A stretch of 64,000 bases of DNA, taken from Acinetobacter sp. TGL-Y2. Its GTDB lineage: Bacteria > Pseudomonadota > Gammaproteobacteria > Pseudomonadales > Moraxellaceae. The notes under the pieces were generated by a model that ran no database searches, was not told the DNA's origin, and saw only the letters and a list, made by a program, of their open reading frames with translations. Below, piece after piece: positions 7,822 through 15,360 of the stretch. Position numbers and translations under genes: made by a program. Location: positions 186,001 to 250,000 of the forward strand of contig NZ_CP015111.1 in assembly GCF_001612555.1 (NCBI RefSeq), read 5' to 3'. The first letter of the stretch is position 1, and each line of letters opens with the position of its first letter.

Positions 7822-8007
7822 ATGAAATTATTAATTACGTTATGGTGCAAATGTAGAAAGGCATTCGGTTATTGTACTCATCCTACTCATCCTACTCATC
7901 CTACTCATGCGGATGTTTCTGTAATGATTAAAGGTGTTGAAGTCAGGCGATGCCGTAAGTGCCAGAAAACAATCAAACCTCATGGTAAATATTGGATTAA
8001 GACCTAA
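7822..8007 (+). CDS. Small Cys-rich protein with Thr-His-Pro repeat, 61 aa
   Basis: Two Cys pairs (WCKC and CRKC) suggest a small zinc ribbon. Between them lies a run of four THP/THA units coded by a 9-bp tandem repeat at 7875-7910. The gene follows the DUF6283-like gene by 8 bp and is probably cotranscribed. The repeat can change length by slippage in steps of three residues without breaking the frame. Its small size makes the coding call moderate. Confidence 0.5.
   Translation: MKLLITLWCKCRKAFGYCTHPTHPTHPTHADVSVMIKGVEVRRCRKCQKTIKPHGKYWIKT
7875..7910. repeat. 9-bp tandem repeat, four units
   Basis: Three perfect copies of TACTCATCC and one TACTCATGC lie in frame inside the 61-aa gene. Confidence 0.85.
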
Positions 8008-8079
8008 TAAACAGAAGCGAATTAGGTCAAAAAAATCAAATAATCGAAAAAAGTAAAGACTTTCTAGCACGAATATAAA

Positions 8080-8982
8080 TCAGAGACTCAATCCTACATA
8101 ACTCTTTTGAAGCGTTTTATCGCCGTTCTTATCACTAGGGTATAACTTCTTGCCTACAATAATCAGAATAAGCCCTGTAGTCGCGTAATAGACCCATGTA
8201 ACCCAAGAGTCGATACTTTTCCATGGGATGAGTGAAAACTTGCTTGAAGGCATCGTATAGAGCGCAAATATAGGAATAAATAGAGCCATTACTAATGACT
8301 TGTTCATCATCTTTGAATATTGATTGTTACTTACATCAATCGGAAGTGGGAAATAGCTATTTTTTTGTTTTGCTAATTCAATGTCTACATTCTCATCTTT
8401 ACGAACAAAGCAGCTCAGGTCCTTCTGTAATATGTGACCTGTACTGGTCAGTAGACAGATGGCAGCAGCGCCCCCCAATAGAGCAGTACCGATAATGCCA
8501 AATGAACCAGATAACGAAGGGACATTAAGCGCCGTGTATTTACCAGAAAAGTAAATAAAACTTAATATTAGGGCGATAATAAAAAATAGATTTAAAGCGA
8601 CTTTGTTACGTTGTCGTTGTCGCCACTCCAGAACATCAATAACAGCTCTACCGGCTGCGGTGTATTTCGTTGGTTTGACCTGATTCAATCTATTAACGAC
8701 TAAATCTAATCTAGAAATAAAATTAAATAACTCTGCGTCTGCAGATATCTCAATATGATTTGAATTTGCAAATTCAAGATTCATAGAAATCGTATGTAGA
8801 TCATTCGCAAAACGTTGATGGTCTTTCAATCGTTCTTCGCCTAAATCATTTACTTTGAAATCTATTAAATTATCAAGATGATAGACACGATAAGCGCGGT
8901 TAAGTGAAATTCCGTGAGTGCTATTAACTTTTTCTCTTAACTGCTTTGATTCCTTACAAAAATTAAAAAGAAAAGGTTCCAT
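8080..8982 (-). CDS. Membrane protein, 300 aa
   Basis: A soluble N-terminal part of about 125 residues is followed by two pairs of membrane segments (roughly residues 130-150 and 158-182, then 230-245 and 262-282). Between the pairs is a loop of about 45 residues containing Cys and charged residues. I do not recognise the family. The N-terminal helical part may face the cytoplasm. It is the last gene of a minus-strand group with 9021-9293 and 9320-9835, which the promoter at 9893-9909 could drive. Confidence 0.65.
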   Translation of the reverse strand: MEPFLFNFCKESKQLREKVNSTHGISLNRAYRVYHLDNLIDFKVNDLGEERLKDHQRFANDLHTISMNLEFANSNHIEISADAELFNFISRLDLVVNRLNQVKPTKYTAAGRAVIDVLEWRQRQRNKVALNLFFIIALILSFIYFSGKYTALNVPSLSGSFGIIGTALLGGAAAICLLTSTGHILQKDLSCFVRKDENVDIELAKQKNSYFPLPIDVSNNQYSKMMNKSLVMALFIPIFALYTMPSSKFSLIPWKSIDSWVTWVYYATTGLILIIVGKKLYPSDKNGDKTLQKSYVGLSL

Positions 8983-9020
8983 TTACGTTCTCATTCTAGT
9001 TGGCAGCTGATTTACAGCAA

Positions 9021-9293
9021 TCATTTGATCTCAAATTGATCTTGGTTAATCATTTCGGAAATTTCTTGTGCTTCTTCACTGAAATCGTTAGAAGACGCAT
9101 TCCAATCACAAACTGTACACTTAAGCCCATGAAGATCAGTACTTTCAATTTCTGACTTTGTTATTCTAGGTTTAATATCACCAGTTTTAGGGTCAATCTT
9201 CCTTGAATATACAATAGCCATTTCTTGCCATAAAGCCAGTTGACCTTCACATTCAGGACAAACAATTCTAATTTGGGGGTGAGTAGATTTCAT
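9021..9293 (-). CDS. Zinc-ribbon-like protein, 90 aa
   Basis: CPEC (residues 13-16) and CTVC (residues 60-63) form the two knuckles of a probable zinc ribbon separated by about 40 residues. The C-terminus is acidic and helical. Small proteins of this type often bind nucleic acid or protein partners, but the sequence gives no specific function. It lies 27 bp downstream of the 171-aa membrane protein and 39 bp upstream of the 300-aa membrane protein, all on the minus strand. Confidence 0.6.
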   Translation of the reverse strand: MKSTHPQIRIVCPECEGQLALWQEMAIVYSRKIDPKTGDIKPRITKSEIESTDLHGLKCTVCDWNASSNDFSEEAQEISEMINQDQFEIK

Positions 9294-9319
9294 TAATTCC
9301 AGTACCTATTTCGAATAAC

Positions 9320-9835
9320 CTAAAAAATAAAATATTGATGAAAGCACATATAGATTAGATTCATTGCAAATGTAGAATAAACCCCGAACCAAGCTAAACC
9401 ATGCCACATTGATAATTGATTAAGCAGCTCTTTCTGACCTTTTTCAATGCTCGTCTTTTTATAATCAACGTATGACTTCACAATTTCTTTATGTTTTTTG
9501 CTAGTCATCATTTGAATTGGAATCAATGTAATCGTGATCATTGAGAATAGCATTGTGAATGCTGGTACTTCTTCTAGACCAAAGGCAATATCAGCAAAAT
9601 TATTGTTTGTCTTTAGGGTTCCAATCAGAATGAGTAAGGCACTAATGCTCACCAATAAAATGCCAAAGAATTTTCCTGAATTTTCATCTTTTAAAAAAGT
9701 GTATTGTGCTTGCTCAACATCTTCCAAAGAATCCCAGATCGCTTTAACTTTAATTAAGTAAATGTGTTGCTTAATTGCATAGAAAATAAAAATTGCTAAG
9801 AAAATTAGTATCCCTGTATTGATTATCAAACCCAT
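9320..9835 (-). CDS. Polytopic membrane protein, 171 aa
   Basis: Four hydrophobic segments (residues about 5-25, 55-73, 90-108 and 145-165) with a basic loop after the third. Topology, length and the MG start parallel 2373-2852 and 21085-21579. It is first in a three-gene minus-strand unit; the shared promoter copy 6 lies 58 nt upstream. No transport or enzymatic motif can be seen. Confidence 0.65.
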   Translation of the reverse strand: MGLIINTGILIFLAIFIFYAIKQHIYLIKVKAIWDSLEDVEQAQYTFLKDENSGKFFGILLVSISALLILIGTLKTNNNFADIAFGLEEVPAFTMLFSMITITLIPIQMMTSKKHKEIVKSYVDYKKTSIEKGQKELLNQLSMWHGLAWFGVYSTFAMNLIYMCFHQYFIF

Positions 9836-9892
9836 GATTTAAACATCTCTTTTTTCTATCCCAACAACGATAAAGTACAAAACAATCAACAG

Positions 9893-9909
9893 TATAAACA
9901 TATACCGCC
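9893..9909. promoter_or_regulatory. Shared promoter motif, copy 6, in a divergent intergenic region
   Basis: TATAAACATATACCGCC; minus-strand -10 TATACT. On the plus strand GTGATATAAT follows, as at copy 5, and can drive the gene at 9992. Confidence 0.6.
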
Positions 9910-9991
9910 AATTGTTGTAGTGATATAATGCATCATGTTTAAAAGATTTTAATTTAAAGTTGAAAGTATAATATTTATAGGATTTTTAATT

Positions 9992-10381
9992 GTGCTAAAT
10001 AAACCTGAATGGATTACAGACTCAATCTGGTACAAAATGTGTGATGCTGGTATGTCATTACCGGAGCCATTAGAGTCGGCTGATCTGACCAAGCCATTTG
10101 TATATGATCGAAAGTATGGAGTATTTCCAGTCATTCGCGGTAATCATCAAGTTGCAATGTCTCTTTTACTGGCATTTCACAAAGGTTATAAAAATGGTGT
10201 AGATGCATCTGAAAAGATGGGCCTCGCATACAGCCATGGTACTGCAGATCATTATCTTGCAAATATTACAGGAACAGCCTTTCTTTCATCTGTAGGAAAA
10301 TGTATTACAGCTGGTTCAAAGAACAACTTGAATGAGAAGGAAAAAGACTATTTTGGCTCTATATCTTACTTGGATAAATAA
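9992..10381 (+). CDS. Hypothetical protein, 129 aa, paralogue of the 43632-44255 product
   Basis: Starts at GTG 9992 with AGGA 10 nt upstream. From residue 27 (LESADLTKPFVYDRKYGVF) the protein aligns by eye with the C-terminal half of the 207-aa protein at 43632-44255 (LETADLSKPCVYERSLGVL). Further matches are G.HQVAMS/G.HEIVIS, ADHYL/SDYYL and the final NLNEKEKDYF/HLTPNEYDIL. It is thus a shorter member of a two-copy family on this plasmid. No known domain or active site was recognised. Soluble, probably cytoplasmic. Confidence 0.65.
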   Translation: MLNKPEWITDSIWYKMCDAGMSLPEPLESADLTKPFVYDRKYGVFPVIRGNHQVAMSLLLAFHKGYKNGVDASEKMGLAYSHGTADHYLANITGTAFLSSVGKCITAGSKNNLNEKEKDYFGSISYLDK

Positions 10382-10407
10382 AAGGTATATTCCAAAACCA
10401 AAATACT

Positions 10408-10436
10408 TAAGAGGGCTGCAGCTCTCTTTTTTTTAT
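10408..10436 (+). terminator. Rho-independent terminator
   Basis: AGAGGGCTGCAGCTCTCT stem followed by eight T residues, 27 bp after the stop of the 129-aa gene. Confidence 0.8.
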
Positions 10437-10591
10437 TTATTATTCGAAAAAAATATAGCGCCGTGTTCTTTTAATCAGTTAAATACCAAAGAGCGCAATG
10501 GTTTGCTTTTCAAGAAAAAATTAGATAGATACCTTCGATTAGATTCAAAAACCAAAATATTTTAGGCATTCCTTTGATGATTACATAAGAC

Positions 10592-10671
10592 CATCTGCGC
10601 AAGCCGATGGGCATAGGAGCGTAAGCGGGGGCGCTGCGCATAAAAAAAGCCTGTAATAAATACAGGCTTTG
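10592..10671 (-). terminator. Terminator of the 90-aa gene plus GNRA-capped hairpin
   Basis: AAAGCCTGTA/TACAGGCTTT with a U tract on the minus strand (10642-10671) ends the gene at 10687. Next to it CATCTGC/GCCGATG closes a GCAA loop (10592-10609), a small relative of the hairpin modules at 1560 and 14860. Confidence 0.75.
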
Positions 10672-10686
10672 CAATTCAAATAACAT

Positions 10687-10959
10687 TTAATTTGAAAGCG
10701 CGGTGGTCACAGAGAGGAATAAATATCCGCGTTTTGAAACCCAACTGCTGCGGCTAAAAGTTTCAAGACCATTTAACGAATAATCATCATTAAAATATTT
10801 TGCTACCTCTTGGCAGAACTGATCTTTAGAAACACCAGCTCCAAGCAACTTAGATTTTTTAGGAATTTTAATCTTGTAGTCAGAAGTTCCAAGCTCTGAA
10901 TTTGTACGAAAAGGTAAAGGCAAAGTCATTTTTTTCCCTAAAACCGTAATTTTTTGCAT
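10687..10959 (-). CDS. Hypothetical basic protein, 90 aa
   Basis: Ninety residues with basic N-terminal half (ITVLGKKMTLPLPF, IKIPKKSKLL) and no membrane segment. It lies downstream of the 167-aa gene with a 71-bp gap and has its own terminator. The start at 10959 follows a weak AGTGAGTTC ribosome-binding region. No family recognised. Confidence 0.55.
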   Translation of the reverse strand: MQKITVLGKKMTLPLPFRTNSELGTSDYKIKIPKKSKLLGAGVSKDQFCQEVAKYFNDDYSLNGLETFSRSSWVSKRGYLFLSVTTALSN

Positions 10960-11030
10960 TTTTAGAACTCACTATAAATTTTTACTACGTTCTACAACCT
11001 GATATTACACAACTTTTTGTGTAGAGCCAA

Positions 11031-11534
11031 TTAAACCAATTCTGAAACTGCGCGGTAAACTTGAAAATATGGATATAAATTACCTGATTCAATTTCATAT
11101 CGGAAATCAAGCGGAATTCCATAAGGATCTTCATTTTTTTTCAAAGCACTCAGATAAATACGATGCAAAATGGCAGGGTTAATTAAAATAGCTTCTTTTT
11201 CAAAACTCATTAATACGTACAAGCTTTCTGCTTTTTCAAGAACTGCTGTAGGTTCAATAAAGTTTCCCGTTGGGCAATCATTGGCAAATGTTATTGTTGA
11301 GTTGATACCCAATAAAAAATCTTTAACCATTTTTAAATATGCTTCGGTATTGAAATTTTTTCGCATTTCAATCAAGATTTTATCGTTGTCTTCTAAAGCA
11401 TTATAAGAACTACCAGTCAAGCTACACACCTTAGCAAAATCGCCATGTTCCATTACATTACGCGCATAAACTGTAGGTGAACCACCCATAAAACCAATAC
11501 CAAGATCAAGTTTTTTAACTTTTGAATTATTCAT
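11031..11534 (-). CDS. Hypothetical soluble protein, 167 aa
   Basis: Mixed alpha/beta protein without signal peptide or membrane segment. The N-terminus has a glycine-rich segment (DLGIGFMGGSPTVYARNVME) and the middle a TFANDCPTGNF stretch. The ATG at 11534 is preceded by CGGAGCTACAAAAA on the minus strand, a leader also seen before the 13557 and 14343 starts. The shared promoter lies 30 nt upstream and the short hairpin module behind it. Function unknown. Confidence 0.65.
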   Translation of the reverse strand: MNNSKVKKLDLGIGFMGGSPTVYARNVMEHGDFAKVCSLTGSSYNALEDNDKILIEMRKNFNTEAYLKMVKDFLLGINSTITFANDCPTGNFIEPTAVLEKAESLYVLMSFEKEAILINPAILHRIYLSALKKNEDPYGIPLDFRYEIESGNLYPYFQVYRAVSELV

Positions 11535-11563
11535 TTTTTGTAGCTCCGTTGCTGATTACTAAT

Positions 11564-11580
11564 TATAACCATATACCGCA
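11564..11580 (-). promoter_or_regulatory. Shared promoter motif, copy 7
   Basis: TATAACCATATACCGCA with the full two-block arrangement on the minus strand (ACATAAACTTACT, nine bases, TGCGGTATATGGTTATAAT). The leader to the ATG carries AGCAACGGAGC, which includes the ribosome-binding site. Confidence 0.8.
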
Positions 11581-11630
11581 TATTTATCTAGTAAGTTTAT
11601 GTAATTAAAAGTTATATTCATAATTAAATT

Positions 11631-11785
11631 TGTTTTTGCTTTTCAATTTCCTATCTAAATCAAAAGGATTCAGTCGGGCAAGGATGGTTTAAAAATGCGA
11701 ACATCATTCTTTTGATTGCAGGCGCAACCGTGTAAGCGGTTGAGTATTGGAGCGCAAGCGGAAGGGATTTAAAAAAAAGATTGTA
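11631..11785. repeat. Hairpin module, short form, copy B
   Basis: Shares TTGCTTTTCAATTTCC, the ATTCAGTCGGG core and AGGATG with the other modules. Its main hairpin CAACCG/CGGTTG (11725-11742) differs in sequence from CATCTGC/GCAGATG of copy A but keeps pairing, followed by a GGAGCG...AGCGGA hairpin. Confidence 0.65.
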
Positions 11786-11883
11786 ACATTATGATTTTTA
11801 TAGATAAATTACAATAATACACATTATAAAATATGGTATTGGTTTATAATATATTTATTAAATCAGCAACTTAGGTATAAGAA

Positions 11884-12334
11884 ATGCCACTTTTCACAAT
11901 GAAAACGAAAACATTCGAAAGTTTGCTTTCAAAAAAAAGTGAAACAAAGAACCTCTGTGTTACAGCATCATCTTTGGGCAATGCAGAAGTTGCTTTTTTC
12001 AAACACCTATTTCGTAATGAGTTGGCTAATGTTGACTCTGATACTTTAAATAAATTGGAAGAAATAATCGGACTATAGTGATCAATTTTTTGATCTAGTT
12101 GAAGCAGCTAAAAATTTACGTGCCGAAAATGTAGCACCTCAAGTATTCGGTTTTAATACTGTTCGTGCTTCGGATGTTTTGGAATTAGACAAAGCAAAAA
12201 TCGTGGTGCATAAAGCTAAAGGAAAAAATCGTAAGATAATCATTTCTGGAATACCAGTGGTGGTTTCAGAGGTTCAGTGTATTTCGAATTTTAAATACTC
12301 ACGATTAAAAAAGACTGTCATTAACATCAATTGA
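11884..12334 (+). pseudogene. Probable frameshifted gene, about 149 aa when joined
   Basis: The first frame (ATG 11884) gives 64 residues ending LEEIIGL at a TAG at 12076-12078. The next frame opens just before that stop and continues without any start codon at its beginning through SDQFFDLVEAAKNL, KIVVHKAKGKNRKIIISGIP and on to TGA 12334. The total length is one base over a multiple of three, which fits a single inserted base near 12070-12078. The downstream part looks like real coding sequence. Alternatively the 64-aa product is complete and the rest is decayed. It stands 41 bp upstream of the Doc operon. Confidence 0.5.
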
Positions 12335-12375
12335 TATAATCAACATATTCAGTAGGCTTTTTTGAGGATACATAT

Positions 12376-12546
12376 ATGGAAAATTCAAATAAAAAATATG
12401 GTGTTACTATCGTTTCTCGCCCAAAGATCAAAGCAACCAAAGAGCTTAATCTAAGCGGAAAAGAAGGTGAGCAAATTGTTAAATCTGAAACTAAATTAGT
12501 TTTAATGCGTCACCAAAAAACGTTCAAACGTTTGGAAGATATGTAA
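12376..12546 (+). CDS. Putative antitoxin partner of Doc, 56 aa
   Basis: A small basic protein encoded immediately upstream of the Doc-like toxin; its TAA is directly followed by the toxin ATG. The C-terminal part (KLVLMRHQKTFKRLEDM) is basic and helical and could be the toxin-binding segment, as is known for Phd. The N-terminal part does not show the Phd/YefM fold that I could recognise, so it may be a different antitoxin type. Upstream AGGATACATAT provides a ribosome-binding site. Confidence 0.6.
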   Translation: MENSNKKYGVTIVSRPKIKATKELNLSGKEGEQIVKSETKLVLMRHQKTFKRLEDM

Positions 12547-12936
12547 ATGAATTTAGTACAGTTTCCTTTCGAGCGTGTAATTCAAATCAACACTATTATT
12601 CTTTCAACTGGTAAGGGGATGAAAGGAACTGCGGATTTAGGAAAATTACAAGGTGCTTTATCTCGCATAGATACCGCCATTCATTATCAAGGATTGGATG
12701 ACGTTTTCGAAATAGCAGCGAAATATGCATCTAGTATTGCAACAGCTCATGCTTTATCTGATGCAAATAAACGTACAGGTTTAGCAGTAGCGTTGGAATA
12801 TTTGTCTTTAAACGATTTTGAATTAAAACTAGATGAAGAATTATTGGCAGATGCAATGAGAGATTTGGTTATTGGTGAAATTTCGGAATCAGACTTTGCA
12901 GATATTCTATATTCTTTTTATGTTTCAAATGATTAG
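12547..12936 (+). CDS. doc: Doc-type Fic-domain toxin, 129 aa
   Basis: Contains HALSDANKRTG at residues about 68-78, matching the Doc version of the Fic motif (HxFxDxNKRTG). The length is typical of Doc (about 126 aa). In the known family, Doc phosphorylates EF-Tu and stops translation; His in the motif is catalytic and Asp/Asn/Lys/Arg bind the nucleotide. All of these are present; Phe of the motif is Leu here. It directly abuts the 56-aa putative antitoxin and is followed 13 bp later by a small third gene. Probably a plasmid-maintenance operon. Confidence 0.85.
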   Translation: MNLVQFPFERVIQINTIILSTGKGMKGTADLGKLQGALSRIDTAIHYQGLDDVFEIAAKYASSIATAHALSDANKRTGLAVALEYLSLNDFELKLDEELLADAMRDLVIGEISESDFADILYSFYVSND

Positions 12937-12949
12937 TTAGGAGATAAAT

Positions 12950-13153
12950 ATGTCAAAAACTTTTAGATTAAGTGATATAGAAGAAAAAGCTCTGAATACT
13001 GTGTCATTGAGAATTAACCGTGAACTTGTAAATACTGGACATAAACCATTACGTGATACTGAAATACTTCACGAAATTTTGAACCAAACCTTACACAAAG
13101 AGAATATTGAAGTATCTAGAACTGGTTCATTGATTATAAAAATAGACAGATAG
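12950..13153 (+). CDS. Small protein after Doc, possible ribbon-helix-helix regulator, 67 aa
   Basis: Sixty-seven residues with a good AGGAGATAAAT ribosome-binding site, 13 bp after doc. The sequence has two amphipathic helices (SDIEEKALNTVSLRINREL and DTEILHEILNQTL) and a short strand-like C-terminal end (SLIIKI). This resembles the helical part of a ribbon-helix-helix or a partner-binding protein, but no family was recognised. As a third gene in a Doc operon it may regulate the operon or be a second antitoxin component. Confidence 0.55.
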   Translation: MSKTFRLSDIEEKALNTVSLRINRELVNTGHKPLRDTEILHEILNQTLHKENIEVSRTGSLIIKIDR

Positions 13154-13157
13154 AAGT

Positions 13158-13204
13158 GCTTAAAACAGAAAAAGAAGGCATTGCCTTCTTTTTCTGTTTT
13201 AAGC
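13158..13204. terminator. Bidirectional terminator with 23-bp perfect arms
   Basis: GCTTAAAACAG...GGCA and its exact reverse complement meet with one extra base in the centre. A and T tracts are inside the arms. It separates the converging Doc operon and the minus-strand gene at 13219. Confidence 0.85.
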
Positions 13205-13218
13205 CATCAGGACAATTT

Positions 13219-13557
13219 TCAAATTGTACTTGCCACAACAGCCATGATTGATCTGTATGCTTGACGACCTTGGGCAAAAGGTAATCCAAGAAAATCAGTC
13301 ACTTTACTTTCTAAAGAACTATCTTTTACAGCACCAGCCCAATATATTTTCGATTCAATTTTATTCCCTGTCATGAATTGAATGTTGACTCCATTTGAAA
13401 GGATAATTTGGATTTTTTTATTTAACACTTTTGTTTCACCAATGATCTGAGTCGATTTATTCATTACTCGGCTTTGGAGCTTTAACCCTAAAACATCAGT
13501 CCAGCCACTGAACATTAAATCTTTTTTGAAATCTGCTTTTAATTGAGTAGTTAGCAT
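13219..13557 (-). CDS. Hypothetical soluble protein, 112 aa
   Basis: A beta-rich small protein (NKKIQIILSNGVNIQFMTGN) with a helical C-terminal end (ADFLGLPFAQGRQAYRS-like region, residues 88-105). No signal peptide or membrane segment and no recognised domain. The leader CAACGGAGCGACAAA before ATG 13557 matches those of the 11534 and 14343 starts. A shared promoter lies upstream. Single-gene transcription unit ending at the bidirectional terminator. Confidence 0.65.
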   Translation of the reverse strand: MLTTQLKADFKKDLMFSGWTDVLGLKLQSRVMNKSTQIIGETKVLNKKIQIILSNGVNIQFMTGNKIESKIYWAGAVKDSSLESKVTDFLGLPFAQGRQAYRSIMAVVASTI

Positions 13558-13585
13558 TTTGTCGCTCCGTTGTTGATAATATTAT

Positions 13586-13602
13586 TATAACCATATACCG
13601 CA
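13586..13602 (-). promoter_or_regulatory. Shared promoter motif, copy 8
   Basis: TATAACCATATACCGCA; two-block arrangement complete on the minus strand (ACATAAGCTTACT, nine bases, TGCGG...TATAAT). Confidence 0.8.
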
Positions 13603-13639
13603 TATATATCTAGTAAGCTTATGTAATTAATGGTTATAT

Positions 13640-13800
13640 TTATATAAAATTTGTTTTGATTTTTAATTGTCTATTTTAATCAAAAGAATCCAGTCGGGGA
13701 AAAGATGATTTAAAAATTAGAGCATATCTTTTTTGATTACAGACTCAATCGCGTAAGCGCTTGAGTGCTGGAGCGTCAGCGGAGTGGACATTTCATCAAG
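13640..13800. repeat. Hairpin module, short form, copy C
   Basis: Carries the ATTTT-AATTG / CAGTCGGG core and a nine-base stem CTCAATCGC/GCGCTTGAG with a GTAA (GNRA) loop at 13744-13765, then GGAGCGTCAGCGGAGTGG. Same order as in copies A, B and D. Confidence 0.65.
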
Positions 13801-13805
13801 CAAAA

Positions 13806-13842
13806 AAATGCGAATAGCCTTTAAACAAACTATTCGCATTTT
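13806..13842 (-). terminator. Terminator of the 13849-14343 gene
   Basis: AATGCGAATAG/CTATTCGCATT stem, followed on the minus strand by a run of T residues; 7 bp after the stop. Confidence 0.85.
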
Positions 13843-13848
13843 AGTGAA

Positions 13849-14343
13849 TTAAGCAGCAAATTCAGCTTCGTTTTTTTGACGCAGGATTTTAAGATCAAAA
13901 GGGATACGATTTTTTTCAAATTCAGGCGAGATACCATCGATGTCTTCTTGAGTTAGACCCATATAACCCTCTTGGTGGGTAATGCTCTCAACTGGTACAG
14001 CACACCAGTAACAATTTAAATCTAAATAGACATAATTGCCATAAGATGCATCATTATCAAAACCAAGAATCTCATGATTCAAAAAAGCGACACCATATTC
14101 ATTGGTGTATGTAACAAGCTGACCGATCTCAAGACTTTTTGTATTTTTTTCGGCACTCAATTCTTGATCAATGTTTTTGAATCGACCCAAAAAAAGTTCT
14201 TTGTGAAATTTGTTATGAACATAGTCATGAATCAAATATTCTTTATTGTAAAATTGAGCAATTAGACCATCTTTATGCAAATTTTCTTGAGTGATTGATT
14301 GCACTAATTTTTTAATTGATTTTTTATCGGTAATAAGTTTCAT
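13849..14343 (-). CDS. Hypothetical protein, 164 aa
   Basis: ATG 14343 (MKLITDKKSIKKLVQ) is preferred over the longer frame start at 14388 because the longer form would run through the shared promoter, and because CGGAGCTTAACC precedes 14343. The protein has a basic N-terminal helix, a beta-rich middle (IGQLVTYTNEYGVAFLNHEI) and a C-terminal helical segment. No known domain recognised. Probably cytoplasmic. Its own terminator and promoter make it a single-gene unit. Confidence 0.65.
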   Translation of the reverse strand: MKLITDKKSIKKLVQSITQENLHKDGLIAQFYNKEYLIHDYVHNKFHKELFLGRFKNIDQELSAEKNTKSLEIGQLVTYTNEYGVAFLNHEILGFDNDASYGNYVYLDLNCYWCAVPVESITHQEGYMGLTQEDIDGISPEFEKNRIPFDLKILRQKNEAEFAA

Positions 14344-14370
14344 GGTTAAGCTCCGTTGCTGATAACTAAT

Positions 14371-14387
14371 TATAACCATATACCACA
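14371..14387 (-). promoter_or_regulatory. Shared promoter motif, copy 9
   Basis: TATAACCATATACCACA; minus-strand ACATAAGTTTACT block nine bases upstream of TGTGG and a TATAAT -10. Confidence 0.8.
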
Positions 14388-14436
14388 TATATAGCTAGTA
14401 AACTTATGTAACTAAAGAAAATATATTTAAAAAACC

Positions 14437-14769
14437 TTAAAAAGTCACAAGAATATAATTGCATTCTTCTCTTAACCAATTGAAAAATAAGCGACAATCA
14501 ACTGCTCTAACGCCATCAATTTCCCAATCTTCTTCATGAGGATTAACCTCAATACGTGCGAAGTCACAGGGGGTATGATTGCCACTTTTAATTTTTTCTG
14601 TGACAGCTTTTAAAAAATCTTTTTCATTATAGTAACGGTTGTCAGTACAAATCATGAGTGAAGTATGGTGTTTATGAGTAAAGCCATTTTTGTCCACTGA
14701 TGTTTTTGTGATTGTTGTCATGTAATGGCACTTTCCATCAATAGAATATGGTGAAATTTTTTCATTCAT
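14437..14769 (-). CDS. Hypothetical protein, 110 aa
   Basis: A small protein with alternating strands (CHYMTTITKTSVDKNGFTHK) and several His and Cys residues, no membrane segment. The ATG at 14769 is followed upstream by the shared promoter at 14805-14821 and by the long hairpin module D. No terminator was noticed between its stop and copy 9. Function unknown. Confidence 0.6.
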   Translation of the reverse strand: MNEKISPYSIDGKCHYMTTITKTSVDKNGFTHKHHTSLMICTDNRYYNEKDFLKAVTEKIKSGNHTPCDFARIEVNPHEEDWEIDGVRAVDCRLFFNWLREECNYILVTF

Positions 14770-14804
14770 TTTGAATATCTACGCACTTAAAATATATAAT
14801 TAAT

Positions 14805-14821
14805 TATAAACATATACCGCA
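14805..14821 (-). promoter_or_regulatory. Shared promoter motif, copy 10
   Basis: TATAAACATATACCGCA; minus-strand ACATATACTTACT block nine bases upstream of TGCGG. Confidence 0.75.
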
Positions 14822-14859
14822 TATATATAAAGTAAGTATATGTAATATATAGTTATCAT

Positions 14860-15270
14860 GTTGTTTTGCTTTTCAATTTCCAATATGAATCAAAATCATT
14901 CAGTCGGATGAGGATAGTTTTAAAATTCGAGTATCTTCTTTTTGCACACAATAAATCATCGGCGTAAGCAGATGATCTTTGGAGCGTCAGCGGAGTGGTC
15001 CTTTAAAACGGGTGTAGCCGTAGGCTAGGGCTTGCATTGGGAATTAGGGGCCAATAGGGGATTAACTGCCGCAGAGATTAGCGGTGTCAACCGCGCCACG
15101 AAAACAACAAGCTTAAGCATTAAGGTTGGTAGTTTTCACAATTGGTAGGAAACCAATTGTATGAATCTAGCGAAGCGGAAAGCCGGTTTTTATGGAAAAA
15201 ACCGGCTGATAGAAAAAGTTGCAGACTTTTTCGGTGCCGAAATATTTCCATGCTGCAGCGGGGAAATATT
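14860..15270. repeat. Hairpin-rich module, long form, copy D
   Basis: Second copy of the module at 1560-1925. It shares GGAGCGTCAGCGGAGTGG, GGGGATTAACTGCCGCAG and most of the intervening sequence. The leading hairpin CATCGGC/GCAGATG (14957-14974) has a GTAA loop where copy A has GTGA. The CAAGCTTAA/TTAAGGTTG stem keeps eight of nine pairs, and the final GCCGGTTTTT/AAAAACCGGC stem is kept. A further GNRA-like GCGTGAGC hairpin follows near 15299. Confidence 0.65.
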
Positions 15271-15360
15271 TTGATCTAAATTGCGGTTATGGCCAAAGCG
15301 TGAGCGTAGGACATGGAAGCGTCAGCGTACGAGAATTGAAGTGCGGATATTTCCGTGCAA

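Noticed and set aside
10332..10565. 77-aa ORF
   Set aside because: It overlaps the end of the 129-aa gene and runs through that gene's terminator.
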